A DNA stretch of 32,882 bases, taken from the NCBI GenBank assembly GCA_003576845.1, contig QEVJ01000061.1, positions 1-32,882 of the forward strand, written 5' to 3'. A program made the position numbers and the translations under genes. Source of the DNA: Planctomycetota bacterium. GTDB lineage: Bacteria; Planctomycetota; Planctomycetia; Pirellulales; PLA5. Positions 7,509-15,915 of the stretch are shown here, one piece after another. Within the stretch, counting starts at the first letter, position 1, and each line of letters begins with the position of its first letter. A model generated the notes under the pieces. It did no database searches, was not told the DNA's origin, and worked only from the letters and a program-made list of their open reading frames with translations.

Positions 7509-7616
7509 ACTCCCGTAGACGTACCGAGTTCAGGCGCGCGGATCATCGTTCGCCGCTGCCGGAACCGCGGACAGGAAGCACGAGCAGGAAGCTTGGAAGA
7601 ACTTGTGACCCAGGAC

Positions 7617-7745
7617 CAAGCCCAGGCGGGGCTTGCGTGGCGGGTATTAACGACCAGTTAGGTAGGGCCGCCGACGACGCGCTCGAAACGAGCGCGTGTC
7701 CCCGCGCGACGTTCGCGCGGCGGCGAACCGTACCTGCCGCGCAGG
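7617..7745 (+). promoter_or_regulatory. Hairpin-rich leader of the flagellin gene
   Basis: Four perfect stems lie in the 7268-7833 gap: 7617-7635 (7 bp, CAAGCCC/GGGCTTG), 7677-7697 (9 bp, ACGCGCTCG/CGAGCGCGT, loop AAA), 7702-7720 (8 bp, CCGCGCGA/TCGCGCGG, loop CGT) and 7733-7745 (5 bp, CCTGC/GCAGG). The middle two are only four bases apart. No T-tract follows, so they are not terminators. The rest of the 566-bp gap shows no credible gene. Possible roles are transcript stabilisation or translational control, but high GC makes some hairpins expected by chance. Confidence 0.45.
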
Positions 7746-7833
7746 CGAAACCGACCTCCGCAAGCTCGTGCAGCGGTCCGGCGTGCCTAACGTGATGCAC
7801 ACTCGCACCTACTAGAAAGAGGGTTCTTGCAGT

Positions 7834-10518
7834 ATGACACGCATTAACACGAACGTCGGTTCGCTCATCGCCCAGAAGACCTTGGCGCGGTCGAACACCC
7901 AACTGCAAGAATCCCTCACGCGGTTGAGCACGGGCTTGCGGATCAACGTCGGCAAGGATGACCCCGCCGGCTTGATCGCCAGCGAAGTGCTGCGATCCGA
8001 CATCATCAGCGTGCAACGTGCGATCACCAACAGCGAGCGGGCAAACCAGATCATCGCCACGGCCGACAGCGCCTTGGGCCAGGTTAGCGCGTTGCTCAAC
8101 GACATCCGCGGTCTCGTTTCGGAGGCCGCCAACACGGGCGCCTTGAGCGACGAACAGATCGCCGCCAACCAGTTGCAGGTAGACTCTTCGCTCGAAGCCA
8201 TCGACCGCATCGCTCAGACTACGAGCTTCCAGGGCCGCCGATTGCTAGACGGCAGCTTGGACTTCATCACGAGCACCGGCGCGACTGGTTTTGCCACCGG
8301 CGTCGTCGGCAACACGCTCGGCGTCGCGGCCACCGGCTCGTTCGGCGATCCCGACGGCGTGGCGGCGACGGGCACCATTACCAAGACGGGCGTCGCTTCG
8401 ACGGGCACGATCACGAACAACGCCGACACGTTGATATTCACGGCCGACAACGTGGGGTCCGTTTACGACGGCTTGGATGTGACGTTCGTCGTCTCCGGCG
8501 CCGTCTCGGCAGGTTCCGAAGTGGTGAACTACGATTCCACCGCAAACACGGTGCAAATCACGATCAATGCGGCATCGACGACGACGCAAATCCGTGCAGC
8601 ACTTAACGCCCATACGGGTTTCGCGGCGAACTGGACCGTCACGGGGGCCGGCGGCACCGAAGTTTATACGGCCGGCAACAACGCCGCCAACCTGACGACG
8701 GGCGGCTTGAACACGGACACGATTACGATTACGGCCGATCAGCCGGGCACGGCGTACAACGGTCTCGACGTGACATTCGTCGCGGACGCCTCCGGCGCCG
8801 GCAGCGAAACGGTCGACTACAACAGCACGACCAAGGCCGCTACGGTCCACATCCATGCGAACTCGACGACCACGCAGATCGTCGCCGCCCTCAACAACAC
8901 CGGCGCCTTTGCCTCGGAGTATACCGCCAGCGGCACCGGCTCGCGGAACTACGTCGTCGGCGACAGCGCCACGAACGTCACGTCGGGCGGCACCGAGGCC
9001 AACTTGATTAACCTGACGGCCGTGGACACGGGCGACACGCTCAACGGTCTCGATGTGACGGTCGCCATCGGCGGCGCCGTCGGGTCCGAAACCGCCGTGC
9101 TCGCCGGTAGCACGCTGACCCTGACGGTCAACGCCGCGTCGACCGTCACCGATGTGGTCGCCGCCATCAATGCCCAAGTCGCCGAATTGACCGCCTCCGC
9201 GGGAGCGGGCAACGGGGTGTTCACCGCCGGCACGTCCAACAACGTCCTGTCGGGTGGCGTCGACGGCAATCAGTTCCAACTCACCGCGCTGCAAGCCGGA
9301 TCCGACTTCGACAATATCACCGTCAACTTCACCGTCAACGCCGCGTTGGGCGTGGGCAACGAAGTCGCCGCCTACGACTCGACGACGAAAGTGTTGAGCA
9401 TCACGGTCGACGATACGTCGACCACGGGCGACGTCATCGCGGAAATCAACGGCACGCTGGGAACCCTGTTCTCCGCCACCGCCCTCGATGGCACCGCCGG
9501 CATCTACACCGATGCCGATGACGAAACCAACGTTACGACCGGCGGAACTGGCTCGGGCGCCTTCCAGAACCTCCGCATCGACCAGGCAAACTTCGGCACG
9601 CTAAGTCAGATCGACGTCGACGTTACCGTCGATGCACAGGCCACGAAGGCCCGACTCGTCTACTCCGGCGGAAACCTCACGGCCGACTTGAGCTTGCAAG
9701 TCGGCGGTAAGAGCGGCTTCGAAGTGTTCCAGTTCGGGGCCACCACCGGCATTCAAGGTATCGCCGACGCCCTGAATCTCGTGTCCGACGCGACCGGCGT
9801 CACCGCGACCGTCGACGGAACCGACCTTCTCCTCGAATCCAGCGAATACGGCGCGGATGCGTTCGTGTCCGTCCAATCGCTCAATAGCACTCCGTTCCTG
9901 ACGACGCTTGAGGACGGACTGACTCAGTCCTCTCGCACAAACGGCACCGACGTGTCGGTTCGCATCAACGGCGTCCAGGCGACGGGCGAAGGCTTGAAGG
10001 CCTCGCTCAACACGTCGACGCTCGACTTGAGCTTCTCGGTCGACGATTCCTTGATCGACGGCAGCAGTTTCTCATTCTCGATTACCGGTGGCGGCGCCAT
10101 CTTCCAGCTCGGTCCCGACGTAGTATCGAACCAGCAAGCTCGAGTCGGCATCCAGGGCGTGAGCACGTCGACCTTGGGCGGCGTAAGCGGCACGCTCTAT
10201 GAACTCCGCTCCGGAAACGATAGGGATTTAGCGACCGACGTGAAGGGCGCGGCGAAGATCGTCGACGAGGTCATCACCTCGGTCACCGGACTTCGCGGCC
10301 GACTCGGCGCCTTCCAACGCACGACGCTTGAAACCAACATCTTCACCCTGAACGACACCGTGGCCAGCCTCGTCGAAGCCGAAAGCTCGATTCGCGATGC
10401 CGACTTCGCCGCCGAAAGCGCTCGGCTCACCCGGGCACAAATCCTCGTGCAGTCCGGCGTGTCCGTGCTCGCCATCGCCAACCAGAACCCGCAAAACGTG
10501 CTCGCCCTGCTGCGGTAA
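7834..10518 (+). CDS. fliC: Flagellin, very long, with repeated variable domain
   Basis: The 894-aa filament subunit is secreted through the flagellar type III apparatus. Conserved N-terminal D0/D1 helices occupy about residues 1-140 (INTNVGSLIAQKTL, LSTGLRIN, DDPAGLIASE, TSFQGRRLLDG). C-terminal D1/D0 helices occupy about 795-894 (SSIRDADFAAESARL, ending QNPQNVLALLR). The roughly 650-residue middle is the surface-exposed variable region. It contains four degenerate tandem modules (residues 198-294, 295-389, 390-478, 479-571) followed by further beta-rich sequence. This is nearly twice the common flagellin length. AGAGGG at 7818-7823 precedes the ATG by ten bases. A sigma28-like promoter and hairpins lie upstream and an intrinsic terminator lies downstream, so it is probably monocistronic. 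The repeated module also occurs in the next gene, fliD. Confidence 0.95.
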   Translation: MTRINTNVGSLIAQKTLARSNTQLQESLTRLSTGLRINVGKDDPAGLIASEVLRSDIISVQRAITNSERANQIIATADSALGQVSALLNDIRGLVSEAANTGALSDEQIAANQLQVDSSLEAIDRIAQTTSFQGRRLLDGSLDFITSTGATGFATGVVGNTLGVAATGSFGDPDGVAATGTITKTGVASTGTITNNADTLIFTADNVGSVYDGLDVTFVVSGAVSAGSEVVNYDSTANTVQITINAASTTTQIRAALNAHTGFAANWTVTGAGGTEVYTAGNNAANLTTGGLNTDTITITADQPGTAYNGLDVTFVADASGAGSETVDYNSTTKAATVHIHANSTTTQIVAALNNTGAFASEYTASGTGSRNYVVGDSATNVTSGGTEANLINLTAVDTGDTLNGLDVTVAIGGAVGSETAVLAGSTLTLTVNAASTVTDVVAAINAQVAELTASAGAGNGVFTAGTSNNVLSGGVDGNQFQLTALQAGSDFDNITVNFTVNAALGVGNEVAAYDSTTKVLSITVDDTSTTGDVIAEINGTLGTLFSATALDGTAGIYTDADDETNVTTGGTGSGAFQNLRIDQANFGTLSQIDVDVTVDAQATKARLVYSGGNLTADLSLQVGGKSGFEVFQFGATTGIQGIADALNLVSDATGVTATVDGTDLLLESSEYGADAFVSVQSLNSTPFLTTLEDGLTQSSRTNGTDVSVRINGVQATGEGLKASLNTSTLDLSFSVDDSLIDGSSFSFSITGGGAIFQLGPDVVSNQQARVGIQGVSTSTLGGVSGTLYELRSGNDRDLATDVKGAAKIVDEVITSVTGLRGRLGAFQRTTLETNIFTLNDTVASLVEAESSIRDADFAAESARLTRAQILVQSGVSVLAIANQNPQNVLALLR
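8425..9546 (+). repeat. Four tandem ~90-97-residue modules in flagellin
   Basis: Units run 8425-8715, 8716-9000, 9001-9267 and 9268-9546. Each begins with an xITA/LTA strand, then a turn and a hydrophobic strand of GLDVTF type, a GxE segment, and YDSTxxxLxI. These are followed by an A-x-STTxxIxAALN helix-like segment and an ending TTGG or TSGG. Similarity between units is clear in protein but degenerate, so the duplications are old. A fifth copy lies in fliD at 11635-11934. Confidence 0.8.
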
Positions 10519-10549
10519 GCGGCGCGGTTCGCGAAAGGTCGAAAACAAC

Positions 10550-10587
10550 AGCCGGGCCATCGCTCCGCGCGGTGGACCGGCTTTTTT
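10550..10587 (+). terminator. Intrinsic terminator after flagellin
   Basis: The outer stem AGCCGG/CCGGCT (10550-10555 with 10577-10582) and an inner CCAT/GTGG pairing close a GC-rich loop. Six T follow at 10582-10587. It lies 32 bp after the flagellin stop and separates fliC from fliD. Confidence 0.75.
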
Positions 10588-10719
10588 CGTCTGCCTGCCC
10601 GAGAGCCCTTCCCGGCGGTCGCCAAACTTTGCCCACGCGGTTCAGCTTCTCATGCCGCGCGGTCGATACCAAAGAATACGTGGCGGACTGGGGCCTCCCG
10701 ATCGCATTGAACTACGGCT

Positions 10720-13700
10720 ATGGGACGCATCACTTCCTCGATCGGTCTGGTGTCCGGCGTGCCCATCGCCGAGACCGTCGAAAAGCTGGTCGCGCTCCAG
10801 ACCGGACCGCGAGACCAGCTCGTCGCGTCGGTCAAAAAGACGACCGAACGGCAGACCGCCATCGTCGATCTCACGGCGCGCCTGATCGCCCTTCAGTTTT
10901 CGAGCAACGCCCTCGGCCAGACCTCGTCGTTCGACGCCGTATCCGCCGCCAGCAGCGATACGAACACGCTCGGTGTGACGGCCGGAGCTGATGCCGCGGT
11001 CGGCACGCACCAGATCACCGTTCTCCGCAAGGCCCAATCGCAACAGTCGATCACCACCGGATTCGCGTCGCGCTCGGCCTTCGTCGGCGCGGGAACGCTC
11101 GCGTTTCGCTTCGGCGGCGCCGTCGATCCCGATACGTCGCTTGGCCTCGCCAACGGCGGAACCGGCATCCCCCGAGGGCTAATCCGCATTACCGACCGTA
11201 GCGGCGCCGCCGCCGATATCGACCTGCGCTATGCCCGCACCGTCAACGACGTTCTCGACGCGATCAACAACAACACGGCGATCCGAGTGACCGCGGAAGT
11301 CGACGGCGACGCCATCCGCCTCGTCGACCGTACCGGCCAGTCCCTCGCCAACCTCCGCGTCGACGAAGTCGGCGTCGGCGGAAAAACGGCCGCCGCGCTG
11401 GGACTCGCGGGCATCAATGTCTCCGACAACAGCGCAACCGGCGAAGACATAGTGAGCCTCGGCCGCGCCGTCCAACTCGCCGCCCTCAACGACGGACTCG
11501 GCCTACGGATCAGCGAAACGCTGCCCGACTTGCGCGTCTCGCTCCGCGACGGCTCGACCGTCGAAGTCGACCTGCACCGGGCCTCAACCGGCGACCGTGA
11601 AGCCACCGCGACGACGACGGCCGCCAACGGTCCCGACGCGCGGTTGAGAATCACGTCCGTCGAAAAGGGCGCGACATGGGACGGCGTAAAGATCGTCTTC
11701 GTCGACGACCCGGCCATCACCGTTGGCAACGAAACCGCCGTCTACGACGCCAGCGATCCCGAGAACAAAACGCTCACGTTTCACATCGACGCCGGCAACA
11801 GCACGGCCGGAGACATTGCGGCGGCGGCAGCCAACGCGCCGTTGCTTGCCGGGAACTTCACCGTCGCCATCGACGAGTCTGGCGACGGCACGGGCATCGT
11901 CGAAGTGACCGACACCGGCCTCACCTCCGGCGGCGCTCCCCGAGCCGCCGTCCACGAACTGAGCCTCGGCGAACTCATCGACACGATCAACGCCGTCGCG
12001 CCCGACAAGCTCCGCATCGAAATCGGTCCCGATGGCGACCGCCTCCAGCTCGTCGACCTCACCACCGACGCCGGTCACGATTTCCAGGTCGAGGGCTTGT
12101 TCGGTTCGCAACTCGCCCGCGACCTCGGACTCGACGGCGAAGCCGACCGCGACACGATCGAGGGCGGCCGCATTCTCGCCGGACTCAACACGGTGCTGCT
12201 CAAGTCGCTCGCCGGCGGCGGAGGCTTCGGCCAACTCGGCACGCTCGCAATCACCAATCGCGTCGGCGGATCGGCGACCGTCGACCTTGCTACGGCGGAA
12301 ACGCTAAACGACGTGCTCGATCTGATCGACGCCGCAGATGCCGGCGTCCGGGCCGAGATCAATCGCGCCCGCAACGGAATCAACCTCGTCGACACGAGCG
12401 GCGGCACGGGCAATCTCGTCGTCGAAAACGGCGACGCCGACACCCACACCGCCGAGAAGCTCCAGCTCGCGACGAACAAGCCCACCCCGCGCGCGGAATC
12501 GGGAAACCTGAGGCTGCAAACCGTTGGCGAGAACACCACGCTCGCATCGCTCAACGGCGGAAACGGCATCGCCGCGGGACGAATCCGCATCTACGACTCG
12601 CTCGGCGGTACGAACAGCCTAAACCTCGCTGCCGACTCGATCGAGACGATCGGCGATGTGATCGATGCCATCAACGCGCTTGCCGTGCAGGTCACCGCCC
12701 GCATCAACGACGACGGCGACGGCATCGTACTCGTCGACGAAGCCGGTGGAACGCGGCAAATCAAAGTCGAGGACATCGCCGGGCACTCCGCCCGCGATTT
12801 GGGGCTGCTCGGCGAAGGCCAGACGGTCGAAATCGAGGGCGAAGAGCGTTCGGTCATCAGTGGTTCGTCGACGATTCGCATCGATATCGACGCCGACGAC
12901 ACGCTCGACGATCTGGCCGCCAAAATCAATGCCCGTGACGCCGGCGTGACGACCGGCGTGCTCGGCGACGGCGCGCTGTTCCGGCTTACGCTTGCCAGCG
13001 TCCGATCGGGCGACGCTGGAAACGTCCTGTTCGATACCACCGGCCTGCAATTCGAGATCGACCAGACCGTCCGCGGTCAGGACGCCCTCGTCCTCTACGG
13101 CGCCGGCGACAACGCGGCAAGCACGGTCCTCGCATCGTCGCGCACCAACACCTTCGCGAATCTCGTGAGCGGACTTACCCTCGACGTCAAAAACGTGTCG
13201 AGCGCCGCCGTAACCGTTTCCGTCACGCGCAGCGACACGCAGGCCGTCACCCGCGCCAAGGCCTTCGTCGACGCCTTCAACGCCCTTCACGAAAAGCTCG
13301 ACGGATACACGTCGTTCGACAACGAGACGTTCAAGACCGGCGTGTTGTTCGGGTCGGTCGAGGCGCTGCGGATTCAATCCGACGTCTCCCGCGTGCTGAC
13401 GGGGCGCATCTTCGGCGCCGGGCAATTCACCTCGCTCAAACAACTCGGCATCGACCTCGACCAGGACGGCGCACTCAAGTTCGACGAAGCCGCGTTCACC
13501 GCGGCCCTGTCCCAAGACCGCGGCGCCGTCAAACAGTTCTTCACCCAAGAGGAGTCGAGCTTCTCAAAACGCCTGAGCGACGCCATCGAATCGCTCGCGG
13601 GAAGAGATCGGTCGCTCCTCGTCTCGCGGGCCGCAACGATCGAAACGCAGATCAAGAACGACAACGCCCGCGTCGATTTCCTCAATGCACGGCTCGACAA

Positions 13701-13827
13701 AACCCGCGAAAAGCTGCTGTTGCAGTTCTATCGCATGGAAGCCGCGATTGCGAAGGTCCAAAGCAGCCTGACGGCCATCCAGCAAATCCAAGCCGTCCCG
13801 CCGCTGGGTTCGACGAGCAGTAAATAG
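10720..13827 (+). CDS. fliD: Flagellar filament cap protein FliD (hook-associated protein 2)
   Basis: The 1035-aa FliD sits as an oligomer at the filament tip and promotes flagellin assembly. The N-terminal FliD domain (about 1-100) has the typical GLVSGVPIAETVEKLVALQ. The C-terminal FliD domain (about 790-1020) ends in a coiled coil (LNARLDKTREKLLLQFYRME). Between them are several Flagellin-IN-type repeats, recognised by DVLDAIN, a hydrophobic strand and IxLVD followed by a glycine turn, near residues 150-240, 265-300 plus 410-470, 505-580 and 620-700. Residues 306-405 carry a copy of the flagellin variable module and split the second IN-type repeat. It is about twice the usual FliD length. 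The start ATG has only a weak Shine-Dalgarno but fits the family N-terminus. Confidence 0.93.
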   Translation: MGRITSSIGLVSGVPIAETVEKLVALQTGPRDQLVASVKKTTERQTAIVDLTARLIALQFSSNALGQTSSFDAVSAASSDTNTLGVTAGADAAVGTHQITVLRKAQSQQSITTGFASRSAFVGAGTLAFRFGGAVDPDTSLGLANGGTGIPRGLIRITDRSGAAADIDLRYARTVNDVLDAINNNTAIRVTAEVDGDAIRLVDRTGQSLANLRVDEVGVGGKTAAALGLAGINVSDNSATGEDIVSLGRAVQLAALNDGLGLRISETLPDLRVSLRDGSTVEVDLHRASTGDREATATTTAANGPDARLRITSVEKGATWDGVKIVFVDDPAITVGNETAVYDASDPENKTLTFHIDAGNSTAGDIAAAAANAPLLAGNFTVAIDESGDGTGIVEVTDTGLTSGGAPRAAVHELSLGELIDTINAVAPDKLRIEIGPDGDRLQLVDLTTDAGHDFQVEGLFGSQLARDLGLDGEADRDTIEGGRILAGLNTVLLKSLAGGGGFGQLGTLAITNRVGGSATVDLATAETLNDVLDLIDAADAGVRAEINRARNGINLVDTSGGTGNLVVENGDADTHTAEKLQLATNKPTPRAESGNLRLQTVGENTTLASLNGGNGIAAGRIRIYDSLGGTNSLNLAADSIETIGDVIDAINALAVQVTARINDDGDGIVLVDEAGGTRQIKVEDIAGHSARDLGLLGEGQTVEIEGEERSVISGSSTIRIDIDADDTLDDLAAKINARDAGVTTGVLGDGALFRLTLASVRSGDAGNVLFDTTGLQFEIDQTVRGQDALVLYGAGDNAASTVLASSRTNTFANLVSGLTLDVKNVSSAAVTVSVTRSDTQAVTRAKAFVDAFNALHEKLDGYTSFDNETFKTGVLFGSVEALRIQSDVSRVLTGRIFGAGQFTSLKQLGIDLDQDGALKFDEAAFTAALSQDRGAVKQFFTQEESSFSKRLSDAIESLAGRDRSLLVSRAATIETQIKNDNARVDFLNARLDKTREKLLLQFYRMEAAIAKVQSSLTAIQQIQAVPPLGSTSSK
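11635..11934 (+). repeat. Flagellin variable-domain module inside fliD
   Basis: FliD residues 306-405 follow the pattern of the four flagellin modules: LRITS, then GVKIVF, GNETAVYD, LTFHIDAGNSTAGDIAAAA and the ending LTSGG. The flanks, GSTVEVDL before and SLGELIDTIN after, read as the two halves of one Flagellin-IN-type repeat, which points to insertion of the module. Confidence 0.7.
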
Positions 13828-13858
13828 TCGCCCGGTGTCGAAGATAACGGAGAGAGGA

Positions 13859-13950
13859 ATGCAAAATGCAAAATGCAAAATGAAGAATGAAAAATGAAAA
13901 ATGGCGTTCGAGGCATTTCATTTTTCATTCTTCATTTTGCCTTTTGCATT
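13859..13950. repeat. AT-rich inverted word repeat between fliD and fliS
   Basis: The left arm (13859-13902) is built from words ATGCAAA and ATGAAAA. The right arm (13915-13950) is nearly its reverse complement, around a 12-base loop. About 25 bases pair without mismatch (core GCAAAATGAAGAATGAAAAA). The same words recur at 28776-28873 and 27845-27868. It is sharply AT-rich against GC-rich surroundings and could fold into a long hairpin in the fliD-fliS transcript. Confidence 0.85.
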
Positions 13951-13992
13951 GTCCCATAATCCAACCCCGTCCCCTATCGAGACTCCCACCGC

Positions 13993-14490
13993 ATGGACGC
14001 CGCCGCTCGCGAACAATACTTGTCGTCGCAAATCTTCACCGCCACGCCGGAACGATTGCATCTGATGCTGATAGACGGGGCAATTCGCTTCGCCCGGCAG
14101 TTGCGCGACGCGCTCGCCGCGGGCGACCGCGAGACCGCCACGATCGTCGGCGAACGGTGCCGGAACGTGCTCAGCGAAATGCTGCTGTGCGTCGAGCGCG
14201 ACGCCAACGAAGCAGCCGTCCGACTTCGGTCGATCTATACGTTTCTCGTCCGCGAAGTCGCCGACGCCCAGTTCCGCCGCCAAGCCGAGAAAGTCGACGG
14301 TGTCTTGGCGGTGCTTGAGATCGAACGCGAGACCTGGGCGCTCGTTTGCGAGCAAGCCGGCCCGCGCGACTTCCGCCGCGACGAGCCTCATGCGCCCGCG
14401 CCGCACGAACCTGTGTCTCAGCACGCCCCTGTGTTGCCTTCGCTCGAACCCCCGCCGCTCGTCGGCGAGTCGTTCTCCTTTCAGGCCTAG
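13993..14490 (+). CDS. fliS: Flagellar export chaperone FliS
   Basis: The 165-aa cytoplasmic chaperone binds the flagellin C-terminus and prevents premature polymerisation. The helical FliS core covers residues 1-125: YLSSQIFTATPERLHLMLIDGAIRFARQ at the start, a middle LRSIYTFLVREV helix, and a final VLEIERETWALVCEQ. A proline-rich tail of about 35 residues is not part of the fold. It follows fliD, as in many bacteria, and is followed 17 bp later by a paralogue with the same hallmarks. Confidence 0.88.
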   Translation: MDAAAREQYLSSQIFTATPERLHLMLIDGAIRFARQLRDALAAGDRETATIVGERCRNVLSEMLLCVERDANEAAVRLRSIYTFLVREVADAQFRRQAEKVDGVLAVLEIERETWALVCEQAGPRDFRRDEPHAPAPHEPVSQHAPVLPSLEPPPLVGESFSFQA

Positions 14491-14507
14491 GCGCCGTGGC
14501 TGCCACA

Positions 14508-14984
14508 ATGAGCGACCAAGCGCACCGAGCCTATCGGAAGGCGGACTTGACCACCGCCTCGCCGCAACGGCTGCGACTCATGCTCATCGACGCGGCCATC
14601 GGATACGTGACTCATGCCCGCACGCACGCCCAAGCGTCGCATTGGGCCGTCGCCGGCGAAGCGTTCGTTCAAGCCCGCCGCGCCGTGATCGAGCTTCGCG
14701 CCGGCATCCGGGCGGTACCCGCGAGCGAGCATGGCCCAGCGATCGCCGAGCTGGCCGAAAACGTCCGCGCACTCTACGCCTTTCTGTTCCGCCTGCTCAC
14801 GGAATCGCAACTCTACCGCGATCCCGTGCGGCTCGACGACGCCTTGCGGCTGCTGACAATGGAACGCGAGACGTGGCGGCAAGTTTGCGAACGGGCCGCA
14901 GATTCCGTCGCGCTTCGTGCCGACGCAAATGTCGGCGATCCGAACGAGGGCGAAGCGTTCCCGTCGTTTTCGCTTCGGGTCTGA
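14508..14984 (+). CDS. Second FliS-type flagellar chaperone
   Basis: A 158-aa paralogue of the preceding FliS. It keeps the same landmarks (YRKADLTTASPQRLRLMLIDAAI at the start, ALYAFLFRLLTESQ in the middle, MERETWRQVCE at the end) but differs over most of its length. This suggests an old tandem duplication with possible specialisation, for example for FliD or another client instead of flagellin. The frame is open far upstream, but homology starts at the ATG at 14508; a GTG at 14496 is an alternative. It is probably cotranscribed with fliS. Confidence 0.82.
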   Translation: MSDQAHRAYRKADLTTASPQRLRLMLIDAAIGYVTHARTHAQASHWAVAGEAFVQARRAVIELRAGIRAVPASEHGPAIAELAENVRALYAFLFRLLTESQLYRDPVRLDDALRLLTMERETWRQVCERAADSVALRADANVGDPNEGEAFPSFSLRV

Positions 14985-15066
14985 CCGAACCGATCTCTCG
15001 CGTCCCAGCGTCACTTCTGGCCCAGGCCGCAGCTCATCCCGATGCGAATGTCCGCGCCAACGCTCC

Positions 15067-15095
15067 TTGACGATCGCTATTGCCGAGGCTAGAAT
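15067..15095 (+). promoter_or_regulatory. Sigma70-type promoter of accBC
   Basis: TTGACG at 15067-15072, a 17-bp spacer and TAGAAT at 15090-15095, each 5/6 to consensus with ideal spacing. The predicted start is near 15102, about 90 nt upstream of accB. It is one of the two best promoter matches seen in the window and separates accBC from the flagellar genes. Confidence 0.65.
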
Positions 15096-15192
15096 CTCGC
15101 CCAAAGTTGAATCGCTGTACGGAGTTGCGACGTTTTTGGCGTCGTGCCTCGCAGCATTAGAAAGCGCCCGAAAGCCTCTCGCGGAAATACTC

Positions 15193-15741
15193 GTGGCCAC
15201 CAAGAAACGACCCCCAGCGGCGGACGACGACCCGGCGACTTCCAATCCCGACCAAGGCCCGACCGACGTATTCAACGTCGACAAGGTGCGGCGCCTCGTC
15301 GAGTTGATGCGCGAATTCGACTTGAGTCTGGTCGACCTTAAGCAAGGCGACCAGCGCGTCCGTCTGCGTCGGGGAAGCGAGCAGGTCGTCGTGGCGCCGT
15401 CTGCCGCGACAAGCGTCCCAAGCATCCAGCCGGTCGCCGCTCCCGTGCCTCCCGCCCGCACGAGTGAAGCGTCCCAACCCGCCGCACAAAGCGGCAAGAA
15501 AACCGCGCTCATCAAGAGCCCGATGGTCGGCACGTTCTACTCCTCGCCCAAGCCCGACGCCCCGCCCTACGTCAAAGTCGGCGACATGATCGGCCCGGAC
15601 ACGGTCGTCTGCATCATCGAGGCGATGAAGGTGTTCAACGAACTCCCCGCCGAAACTTCCGGCCGGATCGTCGCCGTCCTCGCCGAAAGCGGCGCGCCGG
15701 TCGAATACGGACAGGCACTGTTCGAGATCGAGCCGCGATAG
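15193..15741 (+). CDS. accB: Biotin carboxyl carrier protein of acetyl-CoA carboxylase
   Basis: A 182-aa carrier that holds biotin for the carboxylation of acetyl-CoA to malonyl-CoA, the first step of fatty acid synthesis. The N-terminal part (about 25-65, VDKVRRLVELMREFDLSLVDL) is the usual BCCP dimer/interaction segment. An Ala/Pro linker follows (about 70-105), and the biotinyl domain is C-terminal (about 108-182). The biotinylation motif EAMKVFNE has its lysine at residue 146. The GTG at 15193 is chosen because the family N-terminus follows it and a good promoter lies 100 bp upstream; the Shine-Dalgarno is weak. It is followed by accC, the usual partner. Confidence 0.95.
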   Translation: MATKKRPPAADDDPATSNPDQGPTDVFNVDKVRRLVELMREFDLSLVDLKQGDQRVRLRRGSEQVVVAPSAATSVPSIQPVAAPVPPARTSEASQPAAQSGKKTALIKSPMVGTFYSSPKPDAPPYVKVGDMIGPDTVVCIIEAMKVFNELPAETSGRIVAVLAESGAPVEYGQALFEIEPR

Positions 15742-15745
15742 TCAT

Positions 15746-15862
15746 AAGTTTCAAGTTCTAAGTATCAAGGCTCAAATAAGGTTCAAGGCCTAAGGCTAGA
15801 CGGCAGTGAAGCGTAGTTAATCCTTCGACCTTAAGCCTTATTTGAACCTTGAAACTTGATAC
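15746..15862. repeat. AT-rich inverted word repeat between accB and accC
   Basis: The left arm (15746-15796; words TTTCAAG, TATCAAGG, TCAAATAAGG, CCTAAGG) faces a right arm (about 15826-15862) that is largely its reverse complement. For example, TCAAATAAGG at 15772-15781 matches CCTTATTTGA at 15836-15845. It can form a long hairpin between two genes that must be made in step. The words differ from those of the other intergenic word repeats in the window. Confidence 0.75.
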
Positions 15863-15915
15863 GTGAACCTGCTCCGTGTTTCGCTCAATTTCTTGCACTC
15901 GTCTTCGCCTCGCCG

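Noticed and set aside
7505-7795. Possible small gene in the flagellin leader
   Set aside because: It has no ribosome binding site, overlaps the sigma28-like -10 box, and translates the hairpin sequences into Arg/Ala/Pro-rich protein.
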